In this document: positions 23,894 through 34,854 of the stretch, piece by piece
Layout of the letters: each line of letters opens with the position of its first letter
Position numbering within the stretch: position 1 is the stretch's first letter
DNA from: Sphagnum compactum
Taxonomy: Eukaryota; Bryophyta; Sphagnopsida; Sphagnales
Direction: 5' to 3'
DNA: 64,000 nt
Assembly (NCBI GenBank): GCA_965153455.1
Contig: OZ234500.1
Location: 11,160,001 to 11,224,000 of the forward strand
The notes under the pieces: model-generated
Database searches by the model: none
What the model was told of the DNA's origin: nothing
What the model saw: only the letters and a program-made list of their open reading frames with translations
Position numbers and translations under genes: made by a program

Positions 23894-23920
23894 GACAAAG
23901 ATTCAAAATTCTGGGATTCC

Positions 23921-24201
23921 AAGTTCTAGACACGACATAGACATGCCCAAAAGAAAGAAAATCACATATTTATTCAAGGTATCCAATAAAGTCCTTGAAG
24001 TGGGGATTGTTAATAAGTTCTAGACACAAAATAGGCAATGCCCAAAGAGATATAAAATCACACATTTGAGGTATCATACATAAAGTCCTTGAAGTGGAAA
24101 TTGTTAGTAAAAGTTCTAGACACAACATAGTCATATGCCCAAAGAGAAAAAAAATCACATATTCAAGGTATCATACATACAGTCCTTGAACCAGGGAGTG
24201 A
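23921..24201. repeat. 94-96 bp tandem repeat, three copies
   Basis: AAGTTCTAGACAC recurs at 23921, 24015 and 24111. Each copy continues with a GCCCAAA(G/A)AGA phrase, AATCACA, CAAGGTATC and AAAGTCCTTGAAGTGG. The third copy ends in CAGTCCTTGAACCAGGGA. The array ends about 80 bp before the telo-box cluster of the following gene, so it may lie in its promoter. Confidence 0.75.
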
Positions 24202-24239
24202 TAGTCCAATCTTTGCTAAAGTCCCGAGGGGGTTGTTAA

Positions 24240-24327
24240 GTCCCTGTTTCAGGGACAAACAAATTGAAGCTGGCTAAGGAAACCCTAACAAAACCCCTTA
24301 AAACCCTAACTGTAACCCTAACCCTAA
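24240..24327 (+). promoter_or_regulatory. Telo-box cluster at the start of the unknown gene
   Basis: AAACCCTAA occurs at 24280-24288 and 24301-24309, and AACCCTAACCCTAA at 24314-24327 abuts the first ATG. A short palindrome, GTCCCTGTTTCAGGGAC, lies at 24240-24256. Telo-boxes near the transcription start are typical of plant genes for translation, ribosome assembly and cell-cycle functions. This hints at a growth-linked nuclear role for the gene but does not prove it. Confidence 0.55.
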
Positions 24328-27300
24328 ATGAGCTTGAACGTATTTCCCTTGCCATCGCGACTTCTCTTCCTCCTGCCAGTGCTTTATCTCATTCGGCCGG
24401 GATGCAGTTTTGTGATTGCAAACGCGTCTCGTGCTCTCGATGTCCTTCGTGCATCTGCTGAGTCTGCTGTTGACGGATGTATTTCCAGACACAAACTTTT
24501 TGTGGCACTTTTTCTTCAGTGTTGTTCCAACATGGGGGCTCAGAAAGTGCAAAAGCGGGCCACGAAGTTCGTGCAAGGTCTTGCCCGACAATTGTGCAGT
24601 GACGGGAGCTGGACCATCTCATCTCTTGTACCCACCCACTCTTCTCTCCTGAAAGCGGCAATTGAGAGCGTGCCTCAAGGTCCTCTCAAATCAGCTCTCG
24701 AGAGTGACTTCGACTCGTTCGTTGCTCTTCTTCAGAAGGAGATTCAAAATGCAGCAGTTCCACCGTCGTCGGATACAGAAGCGAAGAAGCCCCTTGTTGT
24801 GGTTGGACCCTTGGAGACGCAGAATTTGGAAGCTCTCCTGGAATTGGCGCGAGGTCCTTTGTTGAGGGATTATCAATATGCTCGTGCCGTAAAGGCAGCC
24901 GTGATTGCGAGTGAGAGAGAATCAGATAGAGGCCTCCTGGTAAGTTTCCTTTCTCCTTCTTTCCCTCCCTCAAACTGGTAATTTGTGTATGTATGCGTTC
25001 TCAAACCCTAGGGCATCTGTGAATCTTTACTGCTGAATTGTGCTATTCGCTTCCATTTGATAATGTATCGTGGAGAATGTGGCTTCCCTGTCCTGGAAAG
25101 CTGAGAGCATTTGCAATTGTTTCCTTCAGCCATTGTATTTCCTTGAGTTTTTTATCAGGCACCCATTAAAAAAAACCAGGAATGTTATGTTCTGATGTGA
25201 CTGTTGCACGGCTCTCCCTCTGGGGTTTCTCCTGAGAGCATTGCAATTGGTTCAGGGAATGGAATGGCGAGAGGCAATGGCACGGCTCTTACGGTCTAGA
25301 AGCCATCCTCCTCTTCAGCTGTGGTGTGCATTTGCAGCCCTTGAAAAGAGTTCTGATTCTCTGGTTGAAGAATCTCAAAATGGACTACTCGATGGAATGG
25401 CTGCAACAGCCAGGGCTCGGTGCCTTCTGTCGTCATTTCAAGCATTCACTGCAGCTAGTATAGATGCATTTGCTGTCATAGGATCACTGGCTCCAGTTTT
25501 GTGCATCATTTTTGAGGCAGTAATATCACTGAGCAAGAGAGACATGGGCACTTCAGATAAGAAGAGGAGAAAAGCACTGAGAGAAGTGAAGAATCTCATC
25601 AGTGACTTATCAGGGTTCATCTCTCTCTGTCATGACAGAAAGAGGAACTTCAATGAACTCTCATTGGGACCTCCTGTAGCAAAAAAACTGGCCTTAGTTG
25701 ATGGCCTGGCTCCTTCACAATCACTGCTTTCTTCTCTTCTCCTGTTTGCAACAACAGGTATGAAGAAGGCTGTGTCTGAGATTGCAACAGATCCCTTGGA
25801 ACTGGCACGGACTTTGACAGAGATTGTGGAGATTCAAGTCGGGTTGCTGCTTCTGGCAGTGGAGGTGGTGGATCATCAAAATGGGTCAAAGAAGCAGGGA
25901 GGCTTTGATAGAAAGAAGCAAGAACTTGATTTGAAGCTCAGGCACAATATTGCTCGTGTTCCATATTCGCTCTACAGCTCAGGTACATTTAGGGTTTTTG
26001 TGGAAATGAATTTGAAAGAGCTTATCCCTGGTGGATCATGGAATTTAATGGGTTCAAACCTAAACCCTAAATGGTCTTATGGGGTGGTGTTCCAGGTTTG
26101 TTCCTGGATATGCTGCTCGATTCATGTCTCCCACTTTCCAACATTCTGGTATGCCCATTTCTGCTCTCTGAAACAATGTCTTTGAGCACTTTTCCTCTGA
26201 TTTCATGGCCTACCCAAATTTGGTTTAAATTGTTTTCTCACAGGATGCAGACGAGGAAGCAACACTTAGAGGGGTGTTGTATGAGTCATTGCTGGTGGAG
26301 CCATTGCACTTCGGGATGCTGAACAGGATCACTACAGCAACAGTATCAGAACAGGCCTTAGGAAAGGACAGTATCATATTCCTCAAAAGGATTGCAGTTA
26401 CCCGTCAAGCTGCTGCTTTCTTCAAGTAAGTCTGGTCTTCCAGGGGATTCTTGAACTTCAGCATCAGTATATCAGGATCTTGGTGTTCAATCAGAACAGG
26501 GAGAACAGCCATTTAGCATTTTAATTTGTTAAGAGTGGAACTCACCATGGTATGTCTCAGGTTTGTGGATAATGTTTTGGTTCCGAATTAGAATGAGGCT
26601 GTGGTTGAATATGCTGACTTTATGGGCAAATTCAACACGTAAATATGGGGCAGGTTGCAAAATGAGCATCATCGTGGTTCAGCAATTATGGAGAAAGTAC
26701 AGTTGCACAGTGCTCCTCTGCAGCTGGGAAGGTGGCTCAGTGGCAGGAAGCACTTGAATCAGCTGCCTCCAACAACCATCCTTCTAGATTCACGTGCCCT
26801 TACTGGTAAGTCATTTTGATTTGCAATGCTCACATTGATGGACACAATTGCAGATTCCATCAATTGCAACATGGACAAATCACAAGGTCTGGATGTGACA
26901 AAACCTGCAAGTTGATATTGACTTCAGATTGTGTGATTACTTGCAGGCTGGTTGTTAAATGCCAATAATGAGGTGTTTCGGTTGGTTCTTGATGAAGCAA
27001 CAATGCAAAGCTTGCCAATGGAGCAAATCCTAGATGCTCCCCGCTCAGATGCCCAATCAGAGATGGTTGCTGCAGATGAATCTCAAGAAACTATGTTCTT
27101 TCTTGATACCAAAGGTGGAGCTGAGGGGGAAGGTTTGGCAGCTGATGTTGCCATCGACCAAGCTTTTTCTCAAGCTGCTGAAAGGATGCGGCGTGGTGAT
27201 GAGCACACTGAAATCAACAAAGGAAATGGTGTTCTCTTTCAAAGATTTGAGCAAGCTAACCTTAAAAGGTCTCGGGATTGTGCTATTGGATCAGAGTCTG

Positions 27301-27530
27301 AAGATTTGAGTGAAGATAGTGATGTTGACAACATGGAGTTAGATTTTAAACCAGAGGGGAAAAGAAATAAGATTCCAAGAAAGGCTCAGCAGGATCTCCA
27401 GTTGGACAGAGATGAAGATGTGGGGGAGCTTGAAACTGAAGGGAACACTGAAGTTGATACTTATAGCTCAATGGCTGAAAACCCGAATGATGCCATGGGT
27501 TCTGTGTCAATAATAACTACAAAAAACTAA
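24328..27530 (+). CDS. Unrecognised helical protein with acidic nuclear-type tail
   Basis: Six exons fit with GT-AG boundaries and matching phases: 24328-24939, 25256-25982, 26096-26148, 26244-26425, 26654-26805 and 26947-27530; joined length 2310 nt, 769 residues. Residues 1 to about 575 are Leu/Ala-rich and look mainly alpha-helical (HEAT-like in appearance only). The last exon is acidic and Ser-rich, with ESEDLSEDSDVDNMELD followed by the basic GKRNKIPRK (about residue 712), a plausible nuclear localisation signal. I do not recognise the family. The first ATG has a weak context; an in-frame ATG at 24532 (A at -3, G at +4) would give 701 residues and omit a hydrophobic N-terminus. Exon 5 must start at 26654: the earlier acceptor at 26560 is in frame but brings in stops at 26589 and 26640. 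Confidence 0.75.
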
Positions 27531-30170
27531 TATTCTATGGTAAACACATAACATGTTTTCCATCTGATTTCATCTTTGACAAACCTTATCATCAGTACGT
27601 TACTTTTGTTTGTTTTACATTCCTCAGGTAGATGAACATACATCAAATCTTCATTTTGAAACACTTGAGCACAGGATTCCAGTCACTAATGTGCATGGTT
27701 GAAACTATGGTTATGAGTGTGTGCCTTATGACGAACATGAATAGGAACTAAGTTGTAGCCCCAAGCACACCAAAAACAAACCCTGGTTGCTGTGTAAGAT
27801 AGGTCATAATGTTATATGTTATTGTTCATGTGGGAAAAGTTTGCATGCGTGTTGTAAGAGCATCTCCACTGGTGTTCAGTATCTGACCCTGCACTTGAAC
27901 TCTCAGATGATGCAAAGTAGTCAAATCCAGTGAATCCACTGGAAGCCTGCTGTGACCCTGAAAAAATGCACAGCTTTCAGAGCTCTGGAGGAGCCCTGGA
28001 ACAGTCTTAAAAACACAGTCAAATTGTATTTAATGACTGCTCCCTGTTTCTGATTGGCTAGATAGTTTGATTGGTCCAGGTGGGTTGCTATTGGTAGTCT
28101 CCCACCTATTTGTAGTTCTACTTTCAGTTTTTAAAGTGGGGTTGGAAAAAAGTAACTAAAACTTGGATGTGAGAAATATTTTTTGCAGGGTCTCATGTTG
28201 AGCACTGCTGGAGGTACTCTAAGAGAGCAAGATGCACATATTTTCACTCATATCGGAATATGGTTTTTGAACACATTGTTTGATATGGGAATGCAAATCC
28301 TTATCCAATACTAAGAGCACAATATGTTTTTAACAAAAAAAGTATTGCAAACACCTTACTTGGACATTGGCCATATAATCTATTTCATTCATCTCAACAA
28401 AGGTTTTGTAACCCCAATTTGGACTCATGTGTGACTTGTCCAAGATTGAACTTTCCACTCTTTCAAAATTTCATTGATAATCTCTTTTGTGTTTATTAAG
28501 AAAAATGATGGTTCTTTCCAGGTGTATTTTAATTATGCCCGTTTTTTTTTGGTATTTGAAACCTTTTTGTTTTTATATGCAAGCTTCTTAATCGACTCAA
28601 TAGTGCAAAATGTGTAAAGTGTAAACCATGATCAATCTTCACTATTTATAGTTTAGGTAAAAACGTTACAAATGCAAGACAATGCTTTATATGTGTTATG
28701 GTCATTTTTAACGTATTTTGATCATTTGTTACACTGATTGCGTCATAGGCATTAAAGGCTTCTTTCACAACAATTGTTTTGTCGATTCATGTCAACCTTT
28801 CAAAACCATTTATATATTTTGATGCATTTAAGTTCGAATTTGGATCTGCCATTTCAATTTGAAAATCTTTTTGATTTGGTGAAAGAAGCTACCCTTTTCA
28901 AACTTTGGAAGTAATCAATCATTTCTCTCTATAATATTGATTTTTAGTTGCATAATTAAAAAAAAATTCATATTAACCACAAGGTTCAATGATATAAACT
29001 TCTTGGTTAAGGTTAATCCATGTGAAGAGTGTCAATCATTTTGTTTAAAATCATTCAACATGAAATCACCGCAAAAAATATTCATAAAATTCCAAGATAG
29101 TTGTGAAACTCAACAACCCTTGTCACTTAGTCAATTTTTATTGATGATAATATGATGATTTTGAATTTAGAAGATCACCAAAATAACAATACAACTATCA
29201 TGTTGTTCATACTATGTACATAAGCAAAGATATATCATCAAAACCTTACAAAACTTTATTTGAAAACACATTGCTAATTTGGAAAATGTACAAAGGTATC
29301 AGAAAAAAGGGGAGAAATTTAAACTTAAGAGGATTCTTTTGCTAGCATTATTAACTTAAATCTAAATAATAAGTATAGTTAATCACATTGTTTAATTCAA
29401 CAGTTTATGGCTTAATTTAATGGCAAGTTCAACAACATTTCAGTCACTAGTGTGGAATAAAAACTTTATTTTGAAGATTTCCTGTTAAAAGGGAAGATAT
29501 TCTAAAATATTTTGAAAGTTACTCTATTCTCCTTCACAGAATTTTGTTCTTTTGAAAGAAATCTTGTTTTTTTTGAAGATTTCAACATTTCTGCCAAGAT
29601 CACTTACAAGTCCAAAGTGAATTTCACACTTTTTTAAAGCTTCAACTTCATCCAAATTATTATTTACATTTTTGTTATACTATATTGCCTGTGAAAATCC
29701 TTTAAATTCTCCAAGCCATGCATGACACGATTATAGCATTTCATGTTTTTGTTCAATAACACCAAAGAAAAATATTTTAAAATATTTAACAATACAAATT
29801 GTCATTTTAGGAGACCGATTTTTCATGTAAGTAATTCATAATTTAGCGGATTTTTTTGCAAAGTTTTTTCAAAAAACATTTGATCAAATCTGTTTTTCAA
29901 TTGCCAATTTGGACTAACTTTGTTGTTTTTTGGGGGGCAAAGTTTGCCAAGTTTTTCACCTCACAAAATTGAAAAAAAATGCATTTGGCAGCTTCAACAC
30001 ATGTTTGTTGAACAATTAAATAAATTTGAAATTTTTATTTCAAAGAATAAAATTTTCTTGAAGATTCATTATTTTCCTCCACAAATTTTTGTGATGTGAA
30101 AAAACAAAAATTCAACATTTCTGAAAATAATATAATTAGTGTCGCTTCGTTGAAGCTTCCCCACAGCGAT
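27531..30170. other. Intergenic, no gene seen
   Basis: Begins with the 3' UTR of the preceding gene. The rest is AT-rich with short frames only. No domain, RNA gene or clear repeat unit was recognised over about 2.6 kb. Confidence 0.55.
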
Positions 30171-30380
30171 TGTTTGTGTGGCGAATTTTCGCCATTTTGA
30201 GAAAATTATTATTTTCCAAAAAAAGAAATTTCTGTTACAAATTCTCAGTTTTAGTAATAAAATCGCCAGAAAACGAAAATCGCCAAAAATCGCCAGAACG
30301 GCCTACAATATGAAAGGTCGCTTAAATTTTTTTGACTTTCATATTTTGAGTTTCGCCAAATTTGGCTAAATATTCTTATG
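30171..30380. repeat. TGGCGAA-type repeat upstream of RPT1
   Basis: Contains TGGCGAATTTTCGCCAT at 30179-30195, then ATCGCCAG, ATCGCCAAAAATCGCCAG and TTTCGCCAAATTTGGC. The 17-mer is the exact reverse complement of 36278-36294 on the far side of RPT1. Related phrases stand upstream of RER1 at 17570-17930. Confidence 0.6.
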
Positions 30381-30632
30381 TTTGATCGCCACGTGAGCTA
30401 CAAGACAAAATTAAAATAAAATAAAATACTGAGCTCCCAAGCTAGTAGGGTAATTACCTTAAAAAGATTTGGCGGACCGGAGGAAAACCGTAAGATCTAG
30501 CGAGTGAAGAGCAGGCGAAAGAACCATCGGTCCGTTTGCGATCAGGAACGAAGAAGACAGGGCGCTGTCTTGCGCAGAGTGCGAAGAGAGCTTCGCACTG
30601 TGTAGACCCCGGAGCTTGCAAGAAGGAAAATC

Positions 30633-33600
30633 ATGGCGGACATGGAGGATGATCTGCTGAAGGAGAAGAATCCACGGCCTCTGGACGAAGATGATATTGC
30701 GCTTCTCAAGACCTATGTAAGAAGTTCTGTGTGCTAGAGCTAAGACATTTATCTCTTCTTTTGCTTTTTCCTCTTCGTTTCTCTTTCTGTTCTCGGTCCT
30801 AGAATCGTAATCCATCGAGAAGGTCATGGAATTTGGGGGGTGTATTTGGCTCGTCGAAGTGTGGGACTTGGGGCTCTTGAGGGTTCTTATCATGCAACAC
30901 ATGTTCATTCCGTTCGCAAGTTCCTGAATTCCTTCTCGTTGAGTGAAACCCTAATCGAGCTTGAGTTTCTCGCTTCTCGTCTTGGAATCAATCCCTCGAG
31001 AAGGTGATGGACTTGGGTGTATCTGGCTCGTTGAAGTGCGGGACTCAGTGCTCTCGAGGGTTCTTATCATGTAACACATGTTTATTTCATTCGCAAGTTC
31101 CTGAATCCTTCCCGTTGAGGGAAACCCTAAGTTGAGTGAAACCCTAATCGAGCTTGAGTCTCTCGCTTGCTGATTGTGGACATGGACAGGGATTGGGTCC
31201 CTACTCTACTCTCATCAAGAAAACGGAGAAGGACATCAAGGAGATGGCAAAGAAAGTAAATGACTTGTGTGGTAAGTTTCTCTTGCCACATAAAATTTTA
31301 GCACCTACCGCTTTGCTCCACTTGCAGTTTGTTGATGTGTAGGCTCGATCATCAAATCTCCAGCTTTGTTGATTATCTTTTTTTCAGTTACCACACAGAG
31401 GAGCTAGTTGGGGTTAACGGATTGTTAGGGTTGTTGGATATTGGAATTTGAGTGTGTCTTGTGTGGTTTTGACTGGTGATGATGAATAGGGATAAAGGAG
31501 TCAGACACAGGCTTAGCAGTTCCCAGTCAATGGGATCTTGTTTCTGACAAGCAAATGATGCAAGAGGAGCAACCTTTGCAGGTAAGGTTATCATTGAACA
31601 CCATGCCCCATTCTTATACTTTGATAGATTGCTCCTCCCTATTTGCTGTTGGAATTATGCATCATATTTTGCCTTGTGAAATCCTCTTGCAATAGTCCCC
31701 CATGATCATGTAATGAGCAATGATTTTTCAGGTTTGTTGTTTCTTATCTGCTTTCCTACATTGTAATGCAGGTTGCAAGGTGTACCAAGATTATAAATCC
31801 AGGTGCAGATGACTCAAAATATGTGATCAACGTTAAGCAAATTGCAAAGGTAATAAATGGATAACTCGTTATGACTGTCTTTTCAGGGCACAGAGTTATT
31901 TGATGAGAATGAAGTTTTGCTGTGTGGGGGAGCAATTGTCTGTCTTACAGGAGTTGGTAGTTGGCCTCCCATTCTAATTTTGTTCTCTCTTTTGGTGTTG
32001 CAGTTTGTGGTGGGACTGGGGGATAAGGTCTCACCAACAGATATTGAAGAGGGCATGCGTGTTGGGTACCTCTCTCTCTCTCTCTCTCTCTCTCAGTTAT
32101 GACAACTGTAGGTTCATAATCTCCCCTTCTTTGTTTCCTTTGTGGTGGCCCGGACCTCCACAGCAATTTTTATGTATCACTCAGTTATGTAACTACTTGG
32201 TGTTTGGCAGGGTGGATCGTAACAAGTATCAGATCCAAATTCCATTACCGCCCAAGATTGATCCCAGTGTAACCATGATGACAGTTGAAGAGAAGCCTGA
32301 TGTCACTTATAATGACATTGGAGGGTGCAAAGAACAGATTGAAAAGATGCGTGAGGTGGGACTTGACATTTGTTGCCCTTTCTTGACGTGGTGAAAAAGT
32401 GAATGATTTGTTCTAAATACTAGATTTGGGTGTTTTCATATGTGCATGGGTACTCTGTGCATTTGGTTTCTTATGATTTCTTCTGTGGAGGTAGGTGTAA
32501 GTTTGTAAATCTGAATGAGTGCTGTTCGTTATAAGGATCCAGAGGTTCTCAGTACTGATGAACTGATATTTAATACCTCTTCAGTGGGGAATGACCCTTG
32601 TACTTGAAAAGCCTACACATTAGGCTTTCTCCACCTCTGTGCAGAGGAACATGTGGCAGCACTGATTGATAATAGGGGTTGCTAACTCTTGTATGAATGG
32701 ATATTTGGTAATGGTTCCAAATATGGTATTAGGCAAGATGTGCATGCTGGAGTGTTTCAATTGAAAGTCACTTCTGCACTGGGGTAAATTAAAATGGAGT
32801 ATCATCATGTCAGGAAGACTGATGCTTGGCAGAGAGTCCCATAGTTGCAGGAGATGGTAAGATTTCACGTTTTGTGCAAGAGAGTCTTTTGGCATACCAC
32901 TTTTGACCCTTGTTGCCTGCATGTCTATGTGTAGGTGGTGGAGCTGCCTATGTTACACCCAGAGAAGTTTGTGAAGCTGGGGATAGACCCACCTAAGGGA
33001 GTTCTTTGCTATGGCCCTCCTGGGACAGGGAAGACCCTATTGGCACGTGCTGTTGCCAATCGAACAGATGCTTGCTTTATTCGTGTCATTGGGAGTGAGC
33101 TTGTCCAGAAGTATGTTGGAGAAGGGGCTCGTATGGTTCGTGAGTTGTTCCAGGTAATAAAGCTTTGGTCACAGATTCAACCTCAGGACATAAAAAGGAC
33201 TGCCTGGTTTGTGCAATGCTAGATTTGAGTTTGCTGGTGATTTGACAACGTATCCAGTTTAGCCATGCTTGACATTTAAGAGATTCCTGTGACAAGTCTT
33301 TGTCTTGCAAAGATATTTCTCCTTTTTGTGTTTATGCAGTATCCTCTTATTGTCTAATCATATTTTTCTTTGTTCCAGATGGCTCGATCAAAGAAGGCCT
33401 GCATTGTGTTCTTTGATGAGGTTGATGCAATTGGAGGAGCTCGATTTGATGATGGATTGGGGGGTGACAATGAAGTACAGCGCACTATGCTTGAAATTGT
33501 AAACCAGCTTGATGGGTTTGATGCTCGGGGCAATATTAAAGTGTTGATGGCAACTAACAGGTACAGGCTTCTTTCTTGGTGCAACATTATGGAGTTTGGT

Positions 33601-34854
33601 TATGTTCCTCAAGTTGAGCACTGCTCACCTCATATCTTCACAATGCTTTGTCAAGTGGGAACAGTTGGTTGAATTCATATTTGACTATTCTAATGGTGTG
33701 TAATTGGTTACATGTTGAAGAGTAATCAGAAAAGTGTGTTTAAATTTTAATTTATTTTAATAATAATTTTGATATCCCAGAAGATTTGGACTTTTTTCCT
33801 TGTTATCTTATTATTGTATTGTATGTGCAGGCCTGATACACTAGATCCAGCACTTCTTCGGCCAGGGCGGCTGGATCGCAAGGTTGAGTTTGGGCTGCCT
33901 GACCTTGAAAGCCGGACCCAGATCTTCAAGATCCACACCCGTACCATGAACTGCGAGCGTGACATTCGCTTTGAGCTTCTGTCTCGTTTATGTCCCAATT
34001 CCACAGGTTTGTGTCCCTTCCTTTTACTTCTCTACCATACAGTGGCTGTGTGGAAACTTGTCAGAAGGAAAAAGTTGACAACTGAACAGTAACTTCTTGC
34101 TTTCTGTGGTGATGCTCCTAGTTTCCATAGACTTCACCAAATATTGTGATTATCATTATGCGAAAGCACAATGGCTGGATCTTAGGTCATGTATGCTACA
34201 AATTATTACATGACTTTCAATGCCCTAGAACTTTATAGCCTGCTGTGAAGAAGATGCACTGGCCTTGTGTGTGTTAGAGCTACTGCTTCCTTGTCAGATC
34301 TGGACAATCCCTTGTGGTTTGGACAGTGGAGTTTAGTTGCCAATGGAACAGAACCCTCCATACACTTCATTCTATGGAGGTGTATTAGAATGGGGAAATC
34401 TAGCTTGAATGAATGTGCAGTCAATTGTTCCATTGCTATGACCCTAGAAGTAAAGATAGCTTGATGCTTTGAGGCGCTTTATATACCTCAGCCTTTGTGC
34501 CAAATTATGTATTCGTTGTCAGTCTTGAATTTGAAGTCATCTTCTCTGGTTGTATAGATTTCCAGAGGGTGACATCAAGTTCCAACTGTGGGGCCAGTGC
34601 AGCCCATTCCACTTTCCAGATCCTTGTGGGAAGGCAGTAATGTAGATGGTGATAGTTATACCTTTCACCAAAGTGTAATGCATGTTGAATGTGCAGGTGC
34701 CGATATTCGCAGTGTGTGTACTGAGGCAGGTATGTATGCAATTCGAGCCCGTCGGAAAACTGTCACTGAGAAGGACTTCTTGGAGGCAGTCAACAAGGTG
34801 ATCAAAGGCTATCAAAAGTTCAGTGCTACTCCAAAGTACATGGTATACAATTAG
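30633..34854 (+). CDS. RPT1: 26S proteasome regulatory subunit 7, AAA-ATPase RPT1
   Basis: One of six ATPases of the proteasome base ring that unfold ubiquitinated substrates in cytosol and nucleus. Ten exons: 30633-30716, 31190-31271, 31490-31581, 31772-31849, 32004-32065, 32211-32355, 32935-33153, 33379-33560, 33831-34006, 34697-34854, joining to 1278 nt, 425 residues, the usual length. Visible are the [18 protein letters not shown]-terminus, Walker A GPPGTGKT (208-215), Walker B IVFFDE (263-268), the sensor ATN, and the arginine fingers in [11 protein letters not shown] (R325, R328). The C-terminus is YMVYN without an HbYX gate-opening motif, as expected for RPT1. The ATG has A at -3 and G at +4. 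All introns are GT-AG. Sequence is near-identical to the plant family across the ATPase core; no defect seen. Confidence 0.97.
30785..31160. repeat. About 180-bp tandem duplication in RPT1 intron 1
   Basis: CGAGAAGGT at 30816 and 30997, GGTTCTTATCATG at about 30883 and 31060, and CGCAAGTTCCTGAAT at 30915 and 31092 mark two diverged copies about 177-181 bp apart. Both end with GAAACCCTAA telo-box-like sequence. The first intron of plant housekeeping genes often carries expression-enhancing signals, so the duplicated segment could be regulatory. Confidence 0.65.
32071..32094. repeat. (TC)12 microsatellite in RPT1 intron 5
   Basis: Twelve perfect TC units starting only 5 nt after the GT donor at 32066 in a 145-bp intron. 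The tract supplies pyrimidine-rich sequence near the donor and is likely length-variable between individuals. Confidence 0.9.

Noticed and set aside
23342-23929. A 195-codon open frame with a GC-rich first half.
   Set aside because: It has no ATG at its 5' end (the first ATG is internal), runs through the 25-bp palindrome and into the tandem repeat, and shows no domain. It is probably composition-driven, although a small expressed exon cannot be excluded.
24301-24327. Interstitial telomere from CCCTAA repeats.
   Set aside because: Only two to three units are present, placed at a gene start; this is the telo-box promoter motif, not a telomeric array.
26561-26653. Reading exon 5 of the unknown gene from 26561, which gives two in-frame stops and would make it a pseudogene.
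   Set aside because: The acceptor at 26653 keeps the same phase, avoids both stops and has a branch-site-like GCTGACTT upstream, so an intact gene is the simpler model.
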